Positions 12,060 to 24,700 of a stretch of DNA of 64,000 nucleotides are shown here, piece by piece. The stretch is taken from assembly GCA_963576565.1 (NCBI GenBank), contig OY755038.1:204387013-204451012 (forward strand), read 5' to 3'. Position 1 is the stretch's first letter, and each line of letters opens with the position of its first letter. Position numbers and translations under genes: made by a program. Under the pieces are notes generated by a model. It saw only the letters and a list, made by a program, of their open reading frames with translations. It made no database searches and was not told the DNA's origin. The DNA is from Aspidapion aeneum (lineage: Eukaryota; Arthropoda; Insecta; Coleoptera; Brentidae).

Positions 12060-15000
12060 TAATTTTTTTTAATGCCTGACGAACTTAAGTGAACAGGAAA
12101 TTACATTTTATCAGGATCGACTCTAACAAAACAACGTTATTATCAGGTCTCATCGATGAAACAGGAAAGCAGAGAAAAAATGACACGTATCGCTTTTGTA
12201 TAGATTTTAGAAAGCTTAATGCTTGTACTTAAAAAAACGGCTGTCCATTACTTTATACCTAGAAGCTATATCGGGAATTTCTTTTGGATACAACTAAAAT
12301 AGTTGATGTTGTACTTCCTAATCTAACACACATACTAATTCTTTCATCATCATTTAAGATAAAACAATAGTTTCTCTAGAACCGAAAAATACTCTAGATA
12401 AATTAATAAAAGATGAATTTTCTAAAATGCCTGAAGAAATTTGTTTGTGCAAGGACGACTTCAACGAAACAACGTTATTACCACGTCTCACTGATGAAAC
12501 AGAAAATGTTAGATAATAAATTACAGGAAAATCTCAGATCAGAAGCTATAGAACGATCAAAAAGCTAGACTAGATGTGTGTTTAGCTAAGAAAAAAACGA
12601 CACGTATCGCTTCTGTATAGATTTCAGATAGCTTAATGCTTGTTAAAATTGTTATACATTACAAAAAATTTTAGTTTAAATATACCTTGCAAATCGTAAC
12701 CCGAAAGAGACTTTGGATAAATTATTCAAATATGATTTTTTTAATCCCTGACGAACTTGGGTGAACAGGAAATTACATTTTTACCAGGATCGACTACAAA
12801 ACAATGTTATTATCGGGAATCACCGATGAAACAGAAAAGCAGAGAAAAAAAACGACACGTATCCTTTTGAATAGATTTCAGAAAGTTTAATGCTTATACT
12901 TTAAAAAGTGGCTGTCCATTGCCTTATACCTTGAAGCTTTATCCAGAATTTATTTTGAAGCTTTCGAGTATTTGGATACATCTAAAATAGTTGATGTTCT
13001 TGTACTTCCTAATCTAACACACATACTAATTCTCTAAATAGATTTTTGGAAATTGATGGAAAAAGTTCTAAATTTAAATAAAGAATTATGTATGCATCAG
13101 CAATTAAGATTAAACAACACTTTCTCCAGAACCGAAAAAGGCTCTGAATAAATGCATGAAAGGTGAAGTTCCTAAAATGCCTGACAAAATTTGTTTGTGC
13201 AAAGGCGCTGACATAAAATAACAATATTACCAGGAACGATTTTAACAAAACAATTGTATTACCAGTTCTCTGGTGAAACAGAAAATGTTGGATAATGAGT
13301 TACTGAAAAATTTCAGATCAAAAGCTAAAGAACCATCTAAAAGCTGGTGTGTTTAGCTAAAAAAAAACGACACGTATCGCTTCTGTATAGATTTCAGATA
13401 GCTCAATGCTTGTACTAAAAAAATTGCTATACATTACCTTAAATCTAGAAGCCAAACTATATCCAAAATTCTCGGAATAGATTATTGGAGGTTGATAGAA
13501 ATAGTTCCAAATTTAAATAAAGCAGTATGTATGCATCAGAATTCAAGATAAAACCCTCTCGAGAAAAGAACGAGGCTTTGGATAAATTAATCAAAGATGA
13601 ATATACTAAAATGCTCGACGAACTTTGTTTATGTAAAGTCGCTGAACATTAAATAACATTATTATCAGAAACGACTCTAACAAAACAATGTTATTTCGGG
13701 TCTTGCCGATGAAATAACAAACCAATAAAAGCCCAAACCCTTGGTAAAATACTGTGTGTTTAGATAAAAACAAGAACGACACGTATCGCTTTTGTATAGA
13801 TTTTAGAAAGCTCAATACTTGTACTAAAAAAAATGGCTGTCCATTACCTTATATCTAGAAGCAATATCCGGGAATTCTTTTGGAGCTTTCGAGTATTTGA
13901 ATACAACTAAAATAGTTGATGTTCTTGTAATTTAACATATATACTAATTCTCTAAATAGTTTTTTATGAAACACACCTGTTTTGCAGCGGGGTTCTGGCT
14001 GGTGGATGTTTGAGCCGGCGGCCGACATCAAACCCCAAATCGCACACCTGTTTTGCAGTTACGACCAGCGACAGCGTACGTCGGCACGCGTTTGATCTCT
14101 ATTTTTGTGTGCAGCAACTTATATTTTAATTGTGTAAACTATGGTTTAGCTAAAAAAAAAACGCTTCTGTATAGATAGCTCAATGCTTGTACTAAAAAAA
14201 TGGCTATACATTACGTTATACCTAGAAGCCAAACTATGTCCGGAATTCTCGGAATAGATTTTTGGAGATTGCTAGAAATAGTTCCAAATTTAAATAAAGA
14301 AAGAAAAATTAATCAAAGCTGAATTTTCTAAAATGCTCGACGAACTTTGTTTATGTAAAGTCGCCGAATAACATTATCAGGAACCACTCTAACAGAACAA
14401 CGTTATTATCCGCTCTCGCTGATGAAATAGAAAAGCATGGATAAAGAATTACAGGAAATGTTAATATTAGGAATTATTGAAACAACTAAAAGCTTAACCC
14501 TTGGTAAACTACTGTGTGTTTAGCTAAAAACAAGAACGACACCTATCGCTTCTATATAGATTTCAGGAAGCTCAATGCGTGTATAAAAAAAAATGGCTAT
14601 CAATTTCCTTGTACCTAAAAGTAAAACCGTATCCGGAATTTTTTTGGAGCTTCCGAATATTTGGATACAACTAAAATAGTTGATGTTCTTGTACTTCCTA
14701 ATCTAATTCTTTAAATAGATTTTTGGAGATTGATGGAAAGAGTTTGAAATTTCAATCAAAAATTCATCTGCACTTAAGATGAAACAACACTTTATCCAGA
14801 ACCAAAAGTTGATAAATTAATCATATATGAATGTTCTAAAATGCCTGATGAAATTTATTTGTGCAAAGGGCTGAACATGAAATAATATTATTACCAGTAA
14901 CAACTTCAACAAAACATCGATATTACAAGGTCTCACCGACGAAACAGAAAATTATAGATAAAGAGTTACAAAAAATGTTTAAATTAGTATTAGGTCAAGT

Positions 15001-15075
15001 CCTATGTATTTGGCTAAGCAAAACGACGGCGGGTATGGCTTCTGTATAGATTTCACAAAGTTCAATGCTTGTACA
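12060..15075 (+). repeat. Tandem amplification of a Gypsy pol segment (pre-RT and first RT motif)
   Basis: The RT motif FCIDFRKLN, encoded around TATCGCTTCTGTATAGATTT, recurs in degenerate copies near 12,182, 12,601, 12,855, 13,371, 13,780, 14,158, 14,537 and 15,024. Each is preceded by a degenerate pre-RT segment (TTSTKHRYYKVSPTKQKI in the 14,861 copy) and often by AAAATGCCTGACGAACTT-type sequence. Copies have indels and stops, and spacing varies from about 250 to 520 bp. This is a mosaic tandem array derived from one part of a Gypsy-type pol gene, not several full elements. Confidence 0.75.
13974..14100. other. GC-rich island inside the Gypsy-derived array
   Basis: About 130 bp of locally GC-rich sequence unlike the surrounding AT-rich array. 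It carries two direct copies of ACACCTGTTTTGCAG (about 13,975 and 14,045). It may be a separate insertion; its identity is not recognised. Confidence 0.5.
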
Positions 15076-15700
15076 AAAAAAACTTATCCATGACCTCATA
15101 ATATATCTTCAATTTTGGATCATCTTTACTGCTTTAACAGTAACTTGATGTTCTTCGTCAATTTGTTAGAATGCCTTTTGAACTTTATAATTAACCTGCA
15201 ACTTGGAATAGCATTGTGGATTAAGTTTAAGGTTATGAGCTAGCAGATAAAATAAATGTCTACTGTGAAGAGATTATTTGTATTTCTGCGACTTTCTGAG
15301 AGTATTTAAGTATACTAAAAACTACTCAATAGATTATGTGAAGCTGGACTTGTAATATCTAAAAAAATTTTTGTAAACCCGAATTGGAGTAATGTTCTTA
15401 TTAATTAGATAGAAAAGTTTAAATCAAATTCTAATAAAGTAGAGGCAATAGTCAAAATCCCTACACCAAAAAGTATTTTGAAGATTCGATGAAACGGCTT
15501 TTTATATTTTATATTAAAAATGTTTTCATCGTATAAGCACCGAACCGAACTTAGAAAATTCTAAAATGATGCTGGGACAGATGAATCAGGGTGGACCTTT
15601 AGTAACTACACCCGATTTTTATAAAAACCTTCATTTTACAATGCGAATTTTTGTTTAGGTGCAATATTAACACAAGCTTATGGTGAAGAAAAAACGTCAA
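15076..15700 (+). pseudogene. Gypsy pol remnant: RT to RNase H
   Basis: Conceptual fragments in order, in shifting frames: FVRMPFELYN and PATWNSIVD (RT), ADKINVYCEE at the position of the catalytic box, EAGLVI, KVEAIVKIPTPKS, and an RNase H start FCLGAILTQAYGEE. This matches the order of Gypsy RT-RNase H and continues the array upstream in the same orientation. Many stops and frameshifts make it a dead copy. Confidence 0.7.
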
Positions 15701-18402
15701 AAGGACAACATTTTTAAATTTTTTATGAGCATGAACCAATTTTATAAAAAATAATCTATACAGTCCGTATTTACCTTTTTTCCTATAAATAACATACCTT
15801 TATTAAACAGTGGACAACGTTATTATTTTCTTTTAGAAAATTTGCCTTGAAATTTTTTTCACCAAATTGAAACATCCTGTAATGAAGGATTCTGAAAATA
15901 TTTTCAAAAATGGTGCTTCGGAGCGGAACTGCGACTTATGGTAAAAATGTTATTAAATCAGCATGGCGCTATTTTTATAAGCAACAGGTTTCCATTTAAT
16001 TTAATCGAAAATGAGACACGCTGTACTAGAAAATGTCATTAAAATTCTCAAAATAGATTTGGATATTCTGATATTTAGGGTGCTCTATTTTTACTAATGT
16101 AGTAGTGTCTCACTCGACGATCGGAAAGGCACTGACGTTACGTAAACGTATCATGTAACGTAACGCAACACAACCCATTTTCCAAATAAAAACCGAAATT
16201 TTTGTGTGTATTGCAGAAAAAAATATTAAAGAAATATTGGGGTTGCCAATTTTTTTAGTTTCTTTTTAAGTCTACCTAATACGAAAACCGATTTATAGAT
16301 TTTAAAGAAAAAATACCTTTACTTTTATTTAAATTGTCTATTTTTTAATTTTATTAATTTGATCTGATCTCGTACCTATGTTTTTATTTTGATTGTTCCT
16401 GACCATGTTTTGATTACTAATTTGTTAAAAAGTTTAGCATTGTGATTTAAAGCATTCGCTTTTAAAAAACCACCTTATAGTGGAGTAAACCAACTTTGAG
16501 TGGTGTGGTACACCATAAGAGATTATCATTTCTAAGTAATATATTGGTTCCTTTACTAGGACACATATATATATAAAAATATATTTCGTTTTTTTTATAA
16601 GCTCTTGAATAAGATACCACAAGTCGGGTCATCCGGTCGAAAAAAACAACTTTCTTCGTCAGGAAGAAAAAACTTAGTTGACTTCCATTTAAAGTTGCCA
16701 CTCGGTATACGAGTATATTAACTAAATATGTAGGTGCAACTTTAAAGTAAAACTTTGAAAAAATCACTATACTGGGCTTCTTCTAAAAATGTTAATCTCT
16801 TGTGGTCTACTACTCACCACTCAAAGGTGGGGCTCCCAGTCAGAAATTGATTTATTTTACTTCACTATTACTGCCAAACTTTACTTAGTTTAAATTTCAA
16901 TAATTATATTTCTATACGAAATTATAATTACTTAGTTGAAATGTAATACTTAATATCTAACTTATACCCGAGAAAAAGATTCTGGATATTTTGGCACAAT
17001 AGGGTCTTTTTTAAATTAATTTTTTGGGAGATATGAGGGCATATTTTAACTTTCTTAATAAAGTCCTTGCAATTTTTCACAACCAGTGACCTAATTTGTT
17101 ATTAATTTGGGCTTAAATTTTATTAAAAGTTTGTAAAAATGTTTATTACTTAAGATTTTTTATTTTAAGATAGGCTTGAAATCAATAAAGTTGTTCAAAA
17201 ATTGGGGGGCGGGAAGGACCGCAACATTTTGTCACGTCACCTTATGTTGTTTCTTTGTCAGCAGCCACTTCTTTGCACCCAAACACTTCAAATTTTGGGT
17301 ACAAGCAAACTTTGTTTGTTTTACATTAAGGCTCTCGGTAGTTTTTACTGTCTCAAACTTCGGACCAACGATGCTTGTACTATCTAGTGGTAACACCGAA
17401 AATTACTAGTGGACAAGATCTGGACGATGTTACTGCCGTTAAGTTACACTGGGATTCATAAATATTGCAGCAAAATGTTCTATAGATATGACGCATTTTT
17501 AACGATTTGGCAGCCATGCATCAGCTGCATTTCTAAGATGGTGGTATCTCAACTAAATTAGTTTGATACTTACAATCGCTTCATCTCGAAATAGATTGAT
17601 ATATTATGAAAGCCATAAGAGAAAATTAGACCGATATCAGTTTACCTTTCTTGCAAAATTCATTTCATCCCTTAAAAAGCAGTAAAATCTTGAAGATGGT
17701 CAGTAGGTATGACCCACATAAGAAAGGCCTAACCTTCAAGATCGCTTCTTTAATTAATTTTGTTCAATAAGAGATGCATTGCTTTCAAGTTTTCTTAAAT
17801 TTGTCTTCCCAAAAATTGAGTTGTGACATTATTTATAAATTTGAGTGTACATTGCGTTCGGCTGTTACCGCTAAATGACAAAAAAACACCTCTCAAAATA
17901 TGTTGATATGTTAAAAATGTTTTAGTCTCTCTAGTAATGCTCTTTACCACTGATTTGCTATTTACTCTTGTGCAAGGAAACATTCTTTAAGTGGACAACT
18001 TAACATCAAAAATGACAAAATGGGATTTTAATATATTTTCATCTTCTAAATACATATTATTATCTTTACAAAAAAGTTCGTCATTGAGTACTTTTTGTTC
18101 TGACTAGCCTTAAGTACCTGTATGACTCACAACCTTTTGAGCGTTTTTTCTGTAATAATTACATATATTATAGTTTTACAGGATTTAAAATAATGCATTT
18201 ATCTTAAAATATTTTTCAGGGAAAACCGGAGGGGGTTAAGTTTACATCCCTTTTTTAAACTAAAAAAATATATTTCTTGAGACCTAATGACAAGACAGGC
18301 AACCCGATTTATGTATAAACCAAACTTGTCTTTTTTTGCGCTTGTTTACCTAAGATAAATTAAACTTATATATTACCCAAAATTTCATTAACTACGATGA
18401 CA
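15701..18402. other. Non-coding stretch downstream of the ELM2-SANT gene stop
   Basis: Includes the 3' UTR of the minus-strand gene at its upper end (length not determinable here). An inverted pair near 16,485-16,510 and 16,805-16,830 (TTTGAGTGGTG) suggests another decayed element. No gene recognised. Confidence 0.45.
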
Positions 18403-18736
18403 TTAATCTATCCTCCATATCTCCGAATCTCCACTGGTATTTGAAGATGACAGCAACTCCCTAGTGCCAATATCCTTTCTTAAACTGTTTCTATAAGTGA
18501 CGCTGGTGTCGACCGCTCCCGAAAACTGTCGACTATCCATCGAAGAATGCTGAACGTCGCCCGAAAGCTGGCGAGCATCAACCGATGACTGTCGATTATC
18601 GCCCGATGATTGTCGAGGGTCTGTCGAAGACGACCGATTTTCTGCCGATGACTGACGACGTTTTGACGATGGTTCTGCATCCGGCGGGCGATGTGATTTC
18701 ATGTGAGCACTACGACTTTTAATCTTGCTGAAAATT
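18403..18736 (-). CDS. ELM2-SANT gene, terminal exon (zinc finger 2 end, heptapeptide array, stop)
   Basis: Residues 970-1080 and the TAA stop at 18,403-18,405; 334 coding nt. The acceptor is ttcacag before AATTTTCAGC. It completes finger 2 (RSAHMKSH), then carries seven 7-residue RQSS-type units (18,511-18,657), then a Ser-rich tail ending SEIWRID. The splice to the exon 5.5 kb away restores a canonical C-x2-C-x12-H-x3-H finger, which is strong support for the link. Confidence 0.92.
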
Positions 18737-21700
18737 CTGTGAAATTGAAAATAGGATTAACTTACGCTAAGATGAGCTTGCATTTAAAAGTATATCAAGA
18801 ATCAATCCATAAAATATTATTAAAAGTACCTTTATCCACGACGTAGGTTTATAAATTTAAAAAAAAAACTATAAAGATTTTGAATTTGTGTCATGAAAAT
18901 TATTATAAAGAATCCCATTTTAAATATTTCATAAAAAACCAATTAAAATTGTTGGCCTAATATTTTCACTGTCTTCTATCAGAGCTATTTATAGCTAATG
19001 AATATTTCGCTTATAAAAATCCGGATTTTAGTTTGCTATAACAATACACTAGTTGAAAATTTTTTAATTTTTTTTGTATAAAATTAGGAAGTATTTTATG
19101 AAAACTAGTAATCATGGATAAGGTATAGTAGGATACATAGGTAACTCACATAGTTACCTAGGTAACTCACATAAAATCGACACTATACGCACTACTACGT
19201 GTAATGCCTTTTATTTTATGATGATTTTTATTATTTGACTTGATTCTGACAGACTATGGTTAATATAGTTTGATTTACCTACGACCACCCAATAATACTA
19301 GTTTAGTATGTGTATTCGCACGACGGAGCTGGTCCATTTATGGTCCCAGGATAATAATGAATGAATAATCGTAAATCATAACATTGACGCCAAAAAAATT
19401 ATAAAAAATTTCAAAAATTCTTTAAATTTGCAAAAGTTGTCAAAGTTTTCAATAATTTTAATATTATTATTATTGTTTTTAAAAATTTTAAAAATTTATC
19501 ACAAAATGATTTGTTGATTTTAAACAGTTTTAATATTTATTTATAAAAAAAATTGGTCGTAGGTAAAGATAGTTAGTACATTAACTCGCATGTTATGGTC
19601 ATTCCATACTCTGATGATTCAAGTCACTCGCCTTCGACTCGCGCCTTAAAGTTCATCTTTGCGTGTAATGACCATCTTAACATGTTTGTTAAGTAAACCA
19701 CTATAAGTAAAATAATACTTTAGTTTTTAGTTAGAAAACTCCTTCACTTTCCAAAATATTATTTTACTTATCATATTTTATAAACTGAAAGCTTCTAAAC
19801 ATCAAAGTTTTGTAATCATATAAAATTGCTCTAGGAAGCCTTTGTGCAAATTTCTAAACAAGAAAAGCCTTGTTTTCACGAAAGTTTATTTAGCTTCTCG
19901 TGAAAATTGGACTTTGTACAACTAAGCTTTTATTACTTAGGCTCGATTTATTAAGCACTGGCAAATTTGATTTTAAAATAGCAAACGAATGATTTCTTGG
20001 TTATTAACTTTTTTATTTCCAATCAAGCAAGCATTGTTAGTGTTATTTATGTTTGCGAAACAAAACTGGATGCAAATAGCGCCCATCCTGTAAGACTAAG
20101 CATATAAATTTTAACTCTGGAAGCAACATTTTAAGTTAAATATGATACGCATAGATACGCAGATCTAAAAAGACAATGATACTTAAAGTTGATACGCACT
20201 TCGTAAAATGTTGCCGTTGCCGTAACTAAAAATGCTGTAACCTTATTGGTTAGAATTTTCTTTTGACAGCTCACTACGTCGCTGCGCTTCGCTGTATGAG
20301 ATACGGGTTGGATGTCGTAAAGCTGCGCGTTGTCGCCTGTACGTATTTCAGCCAGCCCCGTAGGCACAGTCACGACCTCTGACCTGACTAATCAAATTTC
20401 GAGACTCACACACCACGTTAACGAATACGCGATTCAAAGTGCAGATCCACTTTAAGTTCATAATTTCAAATTTTCAGTTTCAGCAGCTTTCTGAATGAGG
20501 AAATGTTTCGAGCGGTGTTTCTGTACAGTTGTGCAGTTTTGATGTTTGTTTTTGATCTTGTAGACCACATAGAAACCCAAATGAAAAATGTTCCTTATGA
20601 TGGTAAACTCTACACAAACTCCATACTGAGTACAGTACAACTACAAGACGGCCTAAAGAATGTTGAAGAATGGTTTAGATTGTGGAGAAAAAAGCTAAAT
20701 GAGTTAAATGAAATGGGTACTATTATTTAAATAGCACTGTCGTCTGTGGCAGAGCAAAACGACCTTGGAGTCATTATCACCTCAAAAAAACGAACTCTTA
20801 CTTTTGTCTATCCGACGAAACATGCGTTTAGAGATCACTTAATCCAAATCTTATACAAAGGTTACTTTAGACCAAAACTGGAGTATGCATTCACAGTCTA
20901 GAACCACTACTATATCAAGGATATATAGTAAAAATTCAGAGAGTAACTAAGACACCACCAGAGTTGCAAAATCTACGATACCCTGAGGGTTAACAAGATT
21001 TCAATCTTTAAAAGAAACAAATCACAAAGGTAACTTATAAAATTACAAGCGAATATTATAACAGTACTGGTAAAAATATATTTAGTTACAGTCAGCAACT
21101 TCAATGACATGTAAAAAGCTAGTTAAAGGAAAAGCTGCGAAACTTCAACGTAAAAATTACATTGCTAAAATACGATTGTTTACTCGTGGAATGGTTTATC
21201 GGAAACACAGCAACGGCGCCTACCATAAACGCATTTAACACCCAATTAGGTGGAAAAATAAAAATACTGCAGCGAAAATTATTTATTAAAGTACATAAAG
21301 GTGAAGAATAACTACAGACAAAACGATAGCTTCACATTGATTTTACCGCCGCGCCGCCTCCTGCTATTAACACATTACTTAACTACAGGATTATAAAGTT
21401 TTCTTAAGGAAATTAAATTATAGCGGCTTAGAAACAACTTCTAGAGAATTGCATTCATATCATCAACATATAAAATAGAAAACAAGCTGGACTGCAACAA
21501 TTTCAGAGGAATTTCAGTAACCAGTAGTCTGGTAGGATTCTTAGAGGGTTAATAGAGAATGATTTTAATGAAAAAGAAGAGCAGTGGGTTTCGTGCAGGG
21601 AGATCTTGTAGTAATAATATTTTTTGTCTTAAACAAGTATTTGAGAAAGGGGGTGCCAAACATATAGAGTCTCATGTTACCTTTGTGGACCTACAAAAAA

Positions 21701-24700
21701 CATATGATACCGTTCCAGTAGAAAAATTATGGACAGTGTTATGGCAAACTGATATCAATCATACATACATAAAAGTGATAAAATAACTCTACAAAGAATC
21801 AAAATCTAAAACTAAAATTAGAAATTAAAATAATTCCTCGAACGAAAGGCTCTTTCTAAAATATATATCGCAGTAGCTCTAAAAAACAGGAAACGTAAAG
21901 ATACGGCATGGGAATACAACTTAACAAGCGATTTGCCATATACACACTACAGTTTGCTGACGACCAAGTAATTGTAACTAACGATTTAGAAGACATGGAG
22001 TATATGATAAGAAAGTTAACGGAATAATACCAAAAGTGGGGGTTAACAGTGAACATGAACAAGGCACAGTACTTATGTATTGGAAACGAATCAAGTGAGA
22101 ACTAGCCGATAGACAAACAATATCTCCATGCAATGAATATGTGTACTTGGTTGTCAAATTTAATAAAACAGGAACAGACTCTAAAGGACTGCGAAAAAGA
22201 ATAGTAAAAGCAAAAACGGTCATTAGATGTCTTAACAGTATTTTATGGAGCAGGCAGATAAAAAAGAATATAAAATTTAACATATATGATACAATGGTGA
22301 AAATCACTCTTTTAGAATATGGAATAGAGGCTTTTCGCGTAACAGAAAAGTACAAAACAAAAATAATAAGTGTTAAAATGGATGCAATAAAAAGATCAAT
22401 GAGAATATCTAGAACAGATCATATAAGAAATGAGACTACAAAAGAAATAATGGGAATCGAGGTAAGCATAACAGATGAAATCACTAAAAGACATCTGATA
22501 TGCTACGGCCATGTACAACGGATGAACGAGGAAAGATTACCAAAGCAGGTCCTAGAATGGCAACCAATAGGGCGCAGAAAAAGAGGGCGTTCTAAACTTG
22601 AATGGCAACAGTTAATCCAAAGATCAATGTGTCAAAAAACTTGACAGAACATGATTGTCAGAATCGAAGGAGGTGGGGAATAAAACCGACATAGTAGTAG
22701 TAAAAATAACTCATTCTCTTGTCTCAAATTTTTCTACACTTTCACTGCTTGCTTTGTAGTTGTCTGTAAAATAAAAATGTGTTTCCTGTCCCAATTTTCT
22801 AGATGCAGCACAGTGAATTAAAAAGTCAACCTGGGAATAAACAAGTTAAAAGAAACTTAATTCGTATTTTGCCAACTTCCGCTAAAGTGCCTAATAAATC
22901 GAAAATTGGAAGGAAGAAAATAGAAGCAGTATAGAAAGTAAAAATGCAAGTGTTGAAGTTTTTAATTTTCATATTTAACTTTTAAATTAATTAATCTAGT
23001 AAAGTTGTTTAGGATTTTTTTTATGTAAAACTCTCAGCATCTTGTTGTGACGTGCTACGTGCGCGTGGATGTTTTTTCCAAAACTCTAATTTAAAAAAAG
23101 CAATAAGAAAAAAAAATTCAAACTTAACCAATTTACAGCTTATTAAGCCTTTATTGATCAAAACAAAAATATTTTAAGTTATTAACAGTCCTTTAAGGCC
23201 TGAATTCATGTGTTTTTATTTGAATACCTAAACGGATTGCTAGAATACTGGCATGCTTGAAAAATTGTTAAAATGGCGTATAGGAGCCACTATACTAAAG
23301 TGTCGAATAAGAAGAACACATCAAACATTAGTGAAACCCCTTTAAGTTTTGATTTTGGGGTAATGATTTTATAGAATTATAGGTATGGATTTTATAATTA
23401 GCAATTTTTTTGGTTGTTTCTTTAGGAATCAAAATAGACAAAAAGGCACGTGGTTTATCTCAAAGGTCAAAATTACCAAAATCGGGCCAAAAAATGGCAT
23501 ACATAGCTAAGTGAATATTATGTGTTTTTGGATTGCCTAATTTGGTATAGTAAAAATCCTCATTTAAACAACCCAGAACTTGCCTGGTTTGCCTTTTCTT
23601 ATCAATATACTTAAGACGGATAAATCTTTGTCAATTTTAATCTTAAAATTATAAAAATTGTGTGTGTCTTAAAATAGTCAAAGTTATTAATATTGAACAA
23701 AAGTTTTTTGAGTACTTAATACGATAAAAAAGTGTATTTTTATTTTGGACCACCATATGTTTTTATAAAATGGTTTGACAATAATGAATAATAAAACTAC
23801 AGTCTTCAAACTGCTCAGTTTGTTCAAGTTTTAAGTCTAAAGACAATAATTATGAAACGTATCGCAGTTTTTTTTGGGACCCTGGTATAGAAAATACCAG
23901 GGTAGTTATACAATAAAAAAACTTTATAAACTTTAGACACGTTTGGTGTTACCTAATAATAATTATTGCTAATTTAAAAATCCATAAAGAAATAAAAAGG
24001 AAAAGATACTTATCTCCGCTCACTGGATGTTGATCGTATCGGAACATTAATAAACACACTATATTTTTACTGACAGTAGTTAGTAGTAGTGTGAGAAAGA
24101 TAGTAGTATGGTTAAAATTATAGCACGTAAGCAGAGGACGCAACAATACACCGATCATTTACCTGTTGTTTGATTGGTTGATTTAAAATTCGCTTTTATT
24201 GACATGTGACGAGGTTGGTAACTTGTAACTTACTTCCCGCAAACTTTGCATGGGTACTCTTGATCTGTCGAGTCTGGGTGACAGATCGTTGAGCTGACCA
24301 GGGGCGTTGCGAGAGAGGGGTGGCTGGTGGGGGTTGAGCTGGCGCGTTTGTCTCCGCCGCCATTGGCTGTCGCAGAGCCGGCGGGGGTGGGGGAAGTACG
24401 AACCGTACCGCCGTGAATCCGGATGTGTCCGTTCAAAGCTGCGCGTGAGTTGAAGCTCTGGGCAGAAAGAAGATTAGTTAGTAGGCAGTGCTTAATCTAG
24501 TTTTATATAAATAGTCGCTCTGGAATCACACGTAATTAAAGAGAACAAAAACTAAAAACCACATATAATGTTATTTACTAGTTAAACGCAAGGTTTTCTT
24601 CAGTGGCGGCTCGTGGTCAACATTTAAAATAAATAGGCATACCTACTTAAAAATACCAATACGTATCTTCCTTTTAAATGGAAATTTAAATACTGAGCCG

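Noticed and set aside
12060..15075. CRISPR-like or simple satellite array
   Set aside because: Units are long, variably spaced and encode reverse-transcriptase motifs, so it is a retroelement-derived tandem array in a eukaryotic genome.
16462..16767. 101-residue minus-strand open frame
   Set aside because: No recognisable features; overlaps inverted-repeat sequence near 16.49-16.83 kb.
18480..18680. Second open frame over the terminal exon (minus strand, other phase)
   Set aside because: A 21-bp repeat keeps more than one frame open; only the frame joined to the zinc finger is supported by splicing.
20131..20373. 80-residue minus-strand open frame in a GC-richer patch
   Set aside because: No splice sites in phase with neighbouring exons and no recognised motif.
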